Source of the DNA: Deltaproteobacteria bacterium
Lineage (GTDB): Bacteria; Myxococcota_A; UBA796; UBA9615
Length of the DNA: 33,969 bases
Assembly (NCBI GenBank): GCA_002724675.1
Contig: PBPL01000059.1
Coordinates: 1-33,969 of the forward strand
Direction of reading: 5' to 3'
Shown here: in pieces, positions 1 to 6,986 of the stretch
Position numbering within the stretch: position 1 is the stretch's first letter
Layout of the letters: every line of letters starts with the position of its first letter
Notes under the pieces: generated by a model
Database searches by the model: none
Told to the model about the DNA's origin: nothing
What the model saw: the letters and a program-made list of their open reading frames with translations, nothing else
Program-made: the position numbers and the translations under genes

Positions 1-1
1 C

Positions 2-3000
2 CCCAATGTCACAGAGACCATTTCGGGAGATCTGGCCCCGTCCTTCGAGAACGGGAACCTCGGTAGTGGCTATGTCGAGGAGCGGATTCTCCAGCTGACC
101 GAGCTCGAGGCCAGTGACGAAGGCCTGAGCGAGGACGAGGCTGCGGAACTGGAGGAGCTCCGAGATGCCCACTTGATCACGATCCCGGGCAGCTTCGACG
201 ATTGCGAGGCGCCTGTGGTGGTGTTCGGAAGTCGTGGGGCCACGGTGATTCAGGCTCCCCCCGATCCACTGATTGTCCTGGCTCCTCCGGGACCGGTAGC
301 CGGTGGCCTGGTCGATGTTCGTGTGTCGTGCCCCAGCGGGCTCTTCGTCAAGGAAGATGGATACGACTACGCCCTGGCCCCCATCCTCACTCGCGAGGTT
401 GAGGATGGCGAGGACGGTGAGATTGAGATCGTCGGGCCCGACACCAATGCGAGGATGGAGCCACTGTTCGACAACGAGTACGCGTCGTTCGGCTTGTTCT
501 ACCAAGCAGAGCCCTTTATCAACTGGCCTGAGCCCATCGGCTATGGCTTCTTCTTCAATGGGGAGGGGCCTCGGGGTTCGGCCTACTACGCCGGCAATCC
601 CGGCATGGTCTACGGTGGCCGCACCTATGACACGTCGGACTATCTGGCGGTCCCTGCGCTGGCCCCGCCGGTTGAGTTCGCTGCCCCCGATCAGGGGGAT
701 CGGATCCGCGGAGGGTCCGCGGTCTCGTTTTTCCGACCGCGTAGTAACTCTGACCTGACCGAGCCCTTGACGGCGACAGCTCGAAAGCGACCCATTGCCA
801 ACCCCTTTGCGTCCGACCTCGACCAGCCCGACCCGCACACCCAGCAGAACGCCAACAACACAGGGGTCTGGATGCAGATCCCGTTTGAGACTGGCGGACA
901 GACAGAGCGACGCTACGTTCGTGTCTCGCAGTTGATCGGCCAATGGTGCGGTGGCGAGGAACTTCGAGAGGGATGCAACGGTGGTTCTGGAGATCAGGCC
1001 ATCAACGATCTGCGGCTGCCCATGGACTTTCGGTGGAAGTGGTTGGAGCCCGACGAGCCCGACGCCTCTGACCTTGCACCCTATCCTCACGTGTCGCCCG
1101 AGCACATCGCGTACTTGGACTGCGTCGAGGGCGGTGGTTCAGCCGACAGCTGTGAGGCGGACATTGGGTTGGACCTACCGACCGGTACCTATGAAGACGT
1201 GGTGCTCTGCAAGAGCTTTGACGAGTTCGACGACTTCCCCTGGGAGCCGGAGGGCTATTGCATTCCGTTGGAGACCCTCGACTCGATCGACATCGAGGAG
1301 GGTGCGCAGTACATCGATCTCGACGCTCACATCGTGGGGCACTGGACGCTCGACGAAGAGAACAATGTGTACGATGGATTCGAGACTATCGGCGAGAACG
1401 TCATGCCGGTGGGCGGGCCTATCTGGGTGTCCTATGAAGGCGGCTTCTACCGTGGCAACCTGATCCCGGCGAAGAACCACGATCCAGAGCGGGAGGCAGG
1501 GCTTCGAGTTGTCCGGGACATGGACACCGAGGCTCCTGGCATTCAACCTCCTGTGCCCGGCACATCGGACTACGATGCGCATCCCTACATTGAGATCCCC
1601 AGCATCTCCATCAGCACGTTCCTAGGGGCCAACAGCCCCTTCAACGGTGTGGACGAGACCGGCAGTCCGCTGCTCGAGAACTCGGACGAGCGCCCGTACC
1701 TGGGTTACCCAGCCCTGTTGCCCTATCCGGCCACATTCGACTGGCACTTTTCTCTACCGGGTGGTTACACCTCGGCCACAGCCATTCGGGATGATGAGTT
1801 GCGCTCGGGCTTGGCTGACCCGCGACCGTCGGCCGATGACGACAGCAACTGTGTGCGGGAGACGGAGAGCTGCAGTGACGGTGAAGACAACGACAACGAT
1901 GGCTTCGCAGACGCCGAGGACCCGGACTGTGCCGACCCACGCACTCGCTCAGAGTTGTTCAAGCCGGGAGCTGACTGCGCCTGGCCAGACACCTACTTCG
2001 TCGTAAGTCTTGAGGTCCGCGATCTGGACATGGTGGCTGGCCTGGACGAGACCACGGTGTGGCAGACGACGGCCTGGGCCTGGGCGGGAGAGGACTACAT
2101 CACCATTCCGGTGGAGGCACTCGCTACGTTGCCCGAGGTTGCCGACGTCTTCCGTCCCGACAGTGAGGACCAGGCGGGCTCGTCTCTGCTGGGTCTAGTG
2201 ACGATCGAGGTTCACCGGACGGCCAGCTGGAAGCTCAGTTCGGGAGATGAAGAGTTCCAAGTCGACCCCGACGGTCGGGCCGTGTTCGATGTCAACACGA
2301 TCACGATGGGCTATTTCCACAACCAGCACAGCTGCTTCGATGCGCTGGACAACGACAACGATGGCTTCTGCGACTTCGATGGCTGCGAGGGGCCGGATGG
2401 CAATCGCCTCCCGCCCGATCCGGCTTGTGTGCCGCTCAATCCCGGCGACGATCTGCCCGAGTACGAGACAGCCGTCTGCCAGGACGGCGAAGACAACGAC
2501 GGTGATGGCTTGGTCGATCTCGACGATCCCGACTGTGAGGACGGCAACGATGTCCTCGAGGACTTCACCTGCGGGGACGGGATCGACAACGACGGAGACG
2601 GGTGGACGGACTTCCCGCTGGACCCGGGCTGTGAATCAGCCAACGGGCACTCAGAGGGTGGGTTCAGCTATCTGACCGACTGCAACGACAGCATCGACGA
2701 TGATGGCGATGGACGCATTGATGCCGATGATCCGGGCTGTGAAGACGGCGCCGGTGAGTCCGAGTCGGAAGGGGACACGTGCGGCAACGGCGAGGATGAC
2801 AACGAAGACGGTTGGATTGATTCCGATGACTTTACATGTCGTCCCGGTTCGGGATTTGAGGGTGAGGACTTCTACAACAACGGTGACGTGGAAAGCGCTT
2901 CGGAGCTCGACGGTGTGAGCTACGAGTGCAGCGATAGCGACGCCATTGGTCCAACGGACAACGATGGTGACGGGGTCGCGAACAGCGCAGACCCCGAGTG

Positions 3001-3349
3001 CCTCTGGGGTTGGGACCCCAGTGGTGAAGCTGAGTTGCCCAACGTCTGTAACGATCGTCTGGACAATGACGGTGACGGTTGGGTAGATGCGGCTGATCCC
3101 CAGTGCTCCATCAACCCTGACGACGAAGAAGAAGGGCTGCCTGGCGGCTCCTGCAACAATGGGCTCGACGACGATGAGGACGGATGGGCCGACATCGATG
3201 ATCCCGACTGCCTCACCGGTGAGGACGACGAGGTTCTCCTAGAGACCCCCTTGCAGTGCAATAACGGCGAGGATGACGACGGAGACGGCCTGAAGGACGC
3301 TCTGGACCCGGACTGCCAGAGCGGCAAGGACAACCACGAGGAGCTCTGA
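2..3349 (+). CDS. Giant secreted protein with C-terminal Cys/Asp-rich repeats (5'-truncated by window edge)
   Basis: The reading frame is open from the left edge, so the true start lies outside; about 1,115 residues are visible. The first two thirds is an acidic, aromatic-rich, predicted extracellular region with no domain I can name, apart from a possible Ig/IPT-like beginning and scattered Cys. From about base 1870 to the end there are ten copies of a unit with the pattern Cys-x-x-G-x-D-(N/D)-D-x-D-G-x-x-D-x-x-D-P-x-Cys. This resembles the Ca-binding-type repeats common on myxobacterial surface proteins, each unit probably closed by its own disulfide. The protein ends at the last repeat (His-Glu-Glu-Leu) with no membrane anchor, so it is probably released or held by other proteins. 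The stop lies 22 nt before hutI, so co-transcription is possible. Function unknown; an adhesin or structural surface role is inference. Confidence 0.85.
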   Translation, partial: PNVTETISGDLAPSFENGNLGSGYVEERILQLTELEASDEGLSEDEAAELEELRDAHLITIPGSFDDCEAPVVVFGSRGATVIQAPPDPLIVLAPPGPVAGGLVDVRVSCPSGLFVKEDGYDYALAPILTREVEDGEDGEIEIVGPDTNARMEPLFDNEYASFGLFYQAEPFINWPEPIGYGFFFNGEGPRGSAYYAGNPGMVYGGRTYDTSDYLAVPALAPPVEFAAPDQGDRIRGGSAVSFFRPRSNSDLTEPLTATARKRPIANPFASDLDQPDPHTQQNANNTGVWMQIPFETGGQTERRYVRVSQLIGQWCGGEELREGCNGGSGDQAINDLRLPMDFRWKWLEPDEPDASDLAPYPHVSPEHIAYLDCVEGGGSADSCEADIGLDLPTGTYEDVVLCKSFDEFDDFPWEPEGYCIPLETLDSIDIEEGAQYIDLDAHIVGHWTLDEENNVYDGFETIGENVMPVGGPIWVSYEGGFYRGNLIPAKNHDPEREAGLRVVRDMDTEAPGIQPPVPGTSDYDAHPYIEIPSISISTFLGANSPFNGVDETGSPLLENSDERPYLGYPALLPYPATFDWHFSLPGGYTSATAIRDDELRSGLADPRPSADDDSNCVRETESCSDGEDNDNDGFADAEDPDCADPRTRSELFKPGADCAWPDTYFVVSLEVRDLDMVAGLDETTVWQTTAWAWAGEDYITIPVEALATLPEVADVFRPDSEDQAGSSLLGLVTIEVHRTASWKLSSGDEEFQVDPDGRAVFDVNTITMGYFHNQHSCFDALDNDNDGFCDFDGCEGPDGNRLPPDPACVPLNPGDDLPEYETAVCQDGEDNDGDGLVDLDDPDCEDGNDVLEDFTCGDGIDNDGDGWTDFPLDPGCESANGHSEGGFSYLTDCNDSIDDDGDGRIDADDPGCEDGAGESESEGDTCGNGEDDNEDGWIDSDDFTCRPGSGFEGEDFYNNGDVESASELDGVSYECSDSDAIGPTDNDGDGVANSADPECLWGWDPSGEAELPNVCNDRLDNDGDGWVDAADPQCSINPDDEEEGLPGGSCNNGLDDDEDGWADIDDPDCLTGEDDEVLLETPLQCNNGEDDDGDGLKDALDPDCQSGKDNHEEL
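1870..3316 (+). repeat. Ten degenerate Cys/Asp-rich protein repeats (about 20 residues each)
   Basis: Unit pattern is C-x-(D/N)-G-x-D-(N/D)-D-x-D-G-x-x-D-x-x-D-P-x-C, spaced irregularly between bases 1870 and 3316. The second, fourth and seventh units carry insertions. The repeat is conserved in protein but not in exact DNA sequence. The alternating Asp side chains match an EF-loop or thrombospondin-3-like calcium site. This is protein-level repetition, not a DNA repeat array. Confidence 0.85.
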
Positions 3350-3371
3350 GCACCGGAGCAAAGGGGGGCTG

Positions 3372-4655
3372 ATGCGGCCTTCTTCCAACTCGCTACTCCT
3401 GCGCGGCATCGGGACGCTAGTCACTGCTGATCCAGCCGCCGGTGAAGGTCCGCTGGGCCTCATTCACGACGCGGCAGTGCTCTGCCGAGACGCTCGAATC
3501 GACTACGTGGGGCCTGAGTCGGGTCTGCCCGTGTCCTCGGTGGAAGAGCCCCTCACGCTCGACCTCGATGGGTGTGTGGTCCTTCCGGGCTTGATTGATT
3601 GCCACACCCACCTGGTCTACGCCGGCACTCGGCTCGGTGACTTCGAGGCGCGCCTCTGTGGTGAGTCCTACGCGGAGATTGCAGCGCGGGGTGGCGGCAT
3701 CCTCTCTACCGTTGCAGCTACCCGAGAAGCATCGGATGCGACCTTGCGAGACTTGGCTTCGCTGCGTGTGGAGCAGACGCTTGTGCACGGGGTGACGACC
3801 ATCGAGGTCAAGAGTGGCTACGGGCTCGACACTGAGAATGAGCTGCGGCTCCTAGAGACGGTTCTCTACTGCGATCGGAACGGCCTCCCCGACCTGGTGC
3901 CCACGTTCCTGGGTGCGCATACGCTGCCTGCCGAGGCGCGTGAGAGCGAAGCTGCTCGGGATCGGTACGTGTCGCTGGTGGTGGATGAAATGCTTCCCCA
4001 GGTGGCACGTCGTCGCTTGGCTCGTTTCTGTGACGTGTTCATCGAGGAGGGCGCCTTTCGGTTGGATGAGGGACGCAAGGTGCTGGAGAGAGCAAAGGGG
4101 CTTGGCCTCGGTCTCAAGGTGCACGCCGACCAGCTGACACACACTGGGGGAGCCTCTCTGGCTGCCGAGCTCGGGGCTGTGTCGGTGGAACACATCGAGC
4201 ATGCTTCCGACGCCGACCTCGCCGCTCTGGCTGCAGCGGGGACGGTGGCCGTCTTGCTGCCGGGAGCTTCGTTCTTTCTGAGAGACGAGCCGGTAGACGC
4301 CGGTAGGCTCCGCAAGGCGGGTGTCTCCATGGCCCTAGCCACCGATCAGAATCCTGGCTCGTCACCCACCGACAATCTGCTTCTCATGGCTCAGATGGGG
4401 GTCTTGGCCTCGGGCATGACGATTGAGGAAGCGCTCCTGGGGATTACGACCCATGCGGCGCGGTCCTTGGGAATGGAGAGAGACAGGGGACGTGTTGCCC
4501 CAGGCATGAGGGCCGACCTCGCTTTGTTCCGCTGCGAGGATCCCAGAGAACTGCTGTATCGATTTGGGGCACCGCTGTGTTCTGGTGTCATCAAGGATGG
4601 TCGATATCAGCGAGTGGAAGCCGGCCGTATGGGTGGGCTTCGTCAGCACCAGTAG
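3372..4655 (+). CDS. hutI: Imidazolonepropionase (histidine degradation)
   Basis: 427 residues, the normal family length. HutI hydrolyses 4-imidazolone-5-propanoate to N-formimino-L-glutamate, the third step of histidine catabolism, in the cytoplasm. Visible amidohydrolase marks are the metal-binding pair His78-x-His80 in C-H-T-H-L-V-Y-A-G, the E-V-K-S-G-Y-G-L substrate loop, F-L-G-A-H-T-L-P, the H-A-D-Q metal/catalytic segment, V-E-H-I-E-H, and the A-T-D-Q-N-P-G-S-S-P motif with the catalytic Asp. ATG is preceded by a purine-rich Shine-Dalgarno (AAAGGGGGG). No hutH, hutU or hutG lies nearby, so the pathway is split in this genome. It follows the repeat protein by 22 nt. Identification is confident. 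Confidence 0.96.
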   Translation: MRPSSNSLLLRGIGTLVTADPAAGEGPLGLIHDAAVLCRDARIDYVGPESGLPVSSVEEPLTLDLDGCVVLPGLIDCHTHLVYAGTRLGDFEARLCGESYAEIAARGGGILSTVAATREASDATLRDLASLRVEQTLVHGVTTIEVKSGYGLDTENELRLLETVLYCDRNGLPDLVPTFLGAHTLPAEARESEAARDRYVSLVVDEMLPQVARRRLARFCDVFIEEGAFRLDEGRKVLERAKGLGLGLKVHADQLTHTGGASLAAELGAVSVEHIEHASDADLAALAAAGTVAVLLPGASFFLRDEPVDAGRLRKAGVSMALATDQNPGSSPTDNLLLMAQMGVLASGMTIEEALLGITTHAARSLGMERDRGRVAPGMRADLALFRCEDPRELLYRFGAPLCSGVIKDGRYQRVEAGRMGGLRQHQ

Positions 4656-4671
4656 TGGCGGGGCCGAAAGG

Positions 4672-4713
4672 CGCAGAGCCTATGCAGGCCGCCCACTCTC
4701 TGCGGCAGCTTTT
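4672..4713 (+). terminator. Weak hairpin after hutI
   Basis: CGCAGAG (4672-4678) can pair with CTCTGCG (4698-4704) across a 19-nt loop, followed after a few bases by TTTT (4710-4713). The stem is short and the loop long, so this is only a possible terminator between hutI and the tatA promoter. Confidence 0.3.
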
Positions 4714-4725
4714 CGAGCTTGGCAC

Positions 4726-4734
4726 TGCTAGACT
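4726..4734 (+). promoter_or_regulatory. Extended -10 promoter for tatA-like gene
   Basis: TGC-TAGACT fits an extended -10 (TGnTAnnnT). If the last T is -7, transcription starts near 4741, giving a 39-nt leader that contains the GGAGGA Shine-Dalgarno of the gene starting at 4780. No convincing -35 is seen at 16-18 bp. Confidence 0.45.
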
Positions 4735-4779
4735 GATACACCAGCAGTCAGGGAGACAAGACTGCAGTTGGAGGATTCG

Positions 4780-5049
4780 ATGTCCGTTGCAGCAGCCCTC
4801 CTGATCCCTCTGGGGACCACCGAACTCATCATCATTCTGGTCATCATCATGATGTTCTTTGGGGTCGGTAAGCTGCCGGAGGTGGCGAAGGCTCTGGGGA
4901 AGAGCTTCCAAGCATTCAAGGAAGGCCAAAAGGCGCCGCCTATCGATGTCACCCCGTCGACCGATGAGTTGCCGGCTCCTCCCATCGAAGCCTCGGTGGC
5001 TGAGGGGGTCGGTCAGGTGGCCATGAGCCCCAGCCCCGACAGCGACTAG
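4780..5049 (+). CDS. tatA: Twin-arginine translocase subunit, TatA/E family
   Basis: 89 residues from the ATG at 4780, which has GGAGGA about 4 nt upstream; a TTG at 4768 in frame overlaps that Shine-Dalgarno and is rejected. TatA forms the protein-conducting element of the Tat system in the inner membrane. The N-terminus has the classic order: G-T-T-E, then a hydrophobic helix rich in Ile, the hinge F-F-G-V-G-K-L-P-E, and an amphipathic helix (V-A-K-A-L-G-K-S-F-Q-A-F-K-E). A short acidic, Pro-rich tail follows. TatB is the alternative, but the short tail favours TatA. tatB and tatC are absent here, so this is an orphan copy. It converges with the minus-strand gene ending at 5066, with only 16 nt between them. 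Confidence 0.9.
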   Translation: MSVAAALLIPLGTTELIIILVIIMMFFGVGKLPEVAKALGKSFQAFKEGQKAPPIDVTPSTDELPAPPIEASVAEGVGQVAMSPSPDSD

Positions 5050-5065
5050 AGCACGCTCTCCGAAC

Positions 5066-6022
5066 TCAGACAGCCATCCAGTCTTCAAGCTCGCGAGTGA
5101 TCTGCTCGAAGTCCAGCTCGAGTTCCATCTCTCCTCCGTCGATCTCTCGGACAATCGTGCCCGATGAGCCGACGAGGTGAATGGGGTCTTGTTCGTCCGA
5201 GAATCCCTCGTGTCTGCGTCGAATGAGGTCCTCTGCGGTCTCGCGCACCCGCTGGTGGACTGTTCGATTGCGGGCCAGATACTGAAGGCGGGGCAGCATG
5301 AGGTGCGGTACGCAGGCCATAGCGATATCGAGGGGTGAGTAGGGATTGCAGGCGAGCGCTACCTTGACTCGATAGCGCTTGATCCACTTTTCGCTCTGAA
5401 AGACCTCCAGTAGGCAGGCGGGGTTGGTTGGTCGCATGGCTGCGATCTTGACCACATCCCGCTCGATCAGGCGTGGGTTCTTGAGCAGCATGGCGATGAC
5501 AGTGGGGTTGCGGTCAAAGAGGAGCCGGTCCAGCTTCAGGCGGTCATTGCCACGAGCCAGGCGCTTGCGCCAACCCAGAGACTCGTCGGGTAGCTTCGTG
5601 TTCTCGCGGGCCAGGAACTCCGAGCTCACGTTCTGGCTGGACTCTGTCAGTGTCGACAAGAACAGCTGGGCGACAGCGCCCTGATCGCGTTGGTGGGCGA
5701 GCTCGTAGAGTTGCCTGGAACGCTGATAGCCCAGGAGACGGGCGATCGGTCGCGCTCGAGTCAGATCCAGAAGCACCTCGCGTGCCCGAGGGTCCCGCAT
5801 GGCCGACCGATTGAGAATCGTCCGAAGCAGGAGCAAGCACAGGTGGGTGTCGTATCTGGGGAGTCTCTCGGCCAGGAGATGTGCTCGCATGGGCCGCTCG
5901 GGCACCGCGAGCAACTGGTCTACCATCCGGTTGACCGCACTCAGCCCATTTTGGTCGATGTGATCGCGGAGTGTGGCCAGGAGTTGGTTGCGGGCGGCGC
6001 TGAGCTCGGGGCCGTCGGTCAC
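5066..6022 (-). CDS. Hypothetical helical-repeat (HEAT-like) protein downstream of pyrF
   Basis: About 318 residues, mostly helical and basic, with no signal peptide or membrane segment, so cytoplasmic. The middle shows loosely repeated helix pairs (for example L-F-D-R-N-P-T-V-I-A-M-L-L-K-N-P-R and A-L-A-C-N-P-Y-S-P-L-D-I-A), as in HEAT or leucine-rich-variant solenoids. I do not recognise a named family. I chose the GTG at 6022 because AGGAG lies 6 nt upstream; the frame also allows TTG at 6046 or GTG at 6043, which would place the start 3 nt after the pyrF stop but without a good ribosome site. Tight linkage to pyrF implies one transcript. A scaffold or protein-binding role is inference only. 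Confidence 0.75.
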   Translation of the reverse strand: MTDGPELSAARNQLLATLRDHIDQNGLSAVNRMVDQLLAVPERPMRAHLLAERLPRYDTHLCLLLLRTILNRSAMRDPRAREVLLDLTRARPIARLLGYQRSRQLYELAHQRDQGAVAQLFLSTLTESSQNVSSEFLARENTKLPDESLGWRKRLARGNDRLKLDRLLFDRNPTVIAMLLKNPRLIERDVVKIAAMRPTNPACLLEVFQSEKWIKRYRVKVALACNPYSPLDIAMACVPHLMLPRLQYLARNRTVHQRVRETAEDLIRRRHEGFSDEQDPIHLVGSSGTIVREIDGGEMELELDFEQITRELEDWMAV

Positions 6023-6049
6023 CGCGTTCTCCTGATTGGCCACCAAAAC

Positions 6050-6838
6050 CTATCGGCTGGCTTCTCCTTCAGCCATCTCTTCGACGATAGCACGCAAGGC
6101 CTGCGTCGGATTCTCAGCTGTGCGGATGGGGCGACCAACGACTAGCCAGTCTGCTCCCATGTGCACAGCCTCCTGCGGGGTGAGTACCCGCTTCTGGTCA
6201 CCGTGGCTGGCTCCGCGCGGCCGAATGCCCGGAGTGAGGATCTTGAAGGGGGAGGGGAGGGCACCCCTGAGCTGCGGGAGCTCTTTGGGTGAGGCGACAA
6301 TGCCGGCGCAACCAGAGTCCTGTGCCAAATGTGCCAGAGCCAGCACCTGCTCTTCGACGCTGCGGGAGATCCCGGCTGTGTCCAGGTCCTGCCGATCCAG
6401 CGAAGTCAGGACGGTGACGGCCAGCACCTCGGGCCGAATATTCCCGGACAACTCAGCCCCCTCGGCTGCCCCCCGGTTCGCTGCCCGCAACATGGCTTCC
6501 CCCCCGCTGGCGTGCACTGTGAGTAGGCCGACTCCCAGTCGTGCAGCTGCTCGGCAAGCGCCCTCTACCTGATCGGGAATGTCATGGAACTTCAGATCCA
6601 GGAAGACGTTGAAGCCCATCCCGGTCAGTGATGCGATCAAGGGGGCTCCAGCGCGCGTATAGAGACGAGTCGCTACCTTGATCCAACGAAGATTGCCGCG
6701 CAAGCGCCCTGCCATGGCAATGGCCTCATCCGGGTCGTCGATGTCGAGAGCGAAGACGAGACGTTGTCGGGCGCGCTCTCGAACGTCGTCAGAGAGAGCC
6801 ATTGTGGGCTTTGCGTGCGTTTGTGGCTGAAGAGTCAT
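6050..6838 (-). CDS. pyrF: Orotidine 5'-phosphate decarboxylase
   Basis: 262 residues; converts OMP to UMP, the last step of de novo pyrimidine synthesis, as a cytoplasmic TIM-barrel dimer. Visible motifs are F-A-L-D near residue 32, Lys54, the catalytic D-x-K-x-x-D (Asp81, Lys83, Asp86 in D-L-K-F-H-D-I-P), T-V-H-A-S-G-G, V-L-T-S-L, the phosphate-binding P-G-I-R-P and the closing G-A-D-W-L-V-V-G-R-P-I. The residue 53-62 strand (K-V-A-T-R-L-Y) differs from the more usual K-V-G-x-E-L-F. ATG 6838 is taken as the start; ATG at residue 13 is an alternative and neither has a clear Shine-Dalgarno. It heads a two-gene unit with the HEAT-like gene. Confidence 0.95.
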   Translation of the reverse strand: MTLQPQTHAKPTMALSDDVRERARQRLVFALDIDDPDEAIAMAGRLRGNLRWIKVATRLYTRAGAPLIASLTGMGFNVFLDLKFHDIPDQVEGACRAAARLGVGLLTVHASGGEAMLRAANRGAAEGAELSGNIRPEVLAVTVLTSLDRQDLDTAGISRSVEEQVLALAHLAQDSGCAGIVASPKELPQLRGALPSPFKILTPGIRPRGASHGDQKRVLTPQEAVHMGADWLVVGRPIRTAENPTQALRAIVEEMAEGEASR

Positions 6839-6871
6839 GACGGGTACACCATTCTTTTCAATTCTGCCGCA

Positions 6872-6877
6872 ATCCTA
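6872..6877 (-). promoter_or_regulatory. Possible -10 box for pyrF
   Basis: TAGGAT on the minus strand would start a transcript near 6865, 27 nt before the pyrF ATG. There is no TG extension, and the best -35 match (CCAACA at an 18-bp spacer) is poor. Confidence 0.3.
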
Positions 6878-6967
6878 ATGGCTTGAGAGCAATTGTGTTG
6901 GCTGTTGTGGGAAAAAGTGCACTGATCGGTCGTCGGCTCTGGTTTGAGGCGAGTCATTCATCATGCC

Positions 6968-6985
6968 GCTGGTACACTTCGCCCC
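6968..6985 (+). promoter_or_regulatory. Extended -10 promoter placing the start point at the recD2 GTG
   Basis: The sequence GCTGGTACACTTCGCCCC contains TGG-TACACT (-10 at 6973-6978). The expected start point is about 6985, two bases before an in-frame GTG at 6987, and no Shine-Dalgarno is present. The box lies downstream of the ATG at 6963, so that ATG could not be used by this transcript. The first 13 bases recur exactly upstream of two other genes. Confidence 0.6.
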
Positions 6986-6986
6986 C

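Noticed and set aside
4719-4740. Possible sigma-54 site (TTGGCACT) before tatA
   Set aside because: The GC of the -12 element is missing at the required spacing; the TGCTAGACT box explains the region better.
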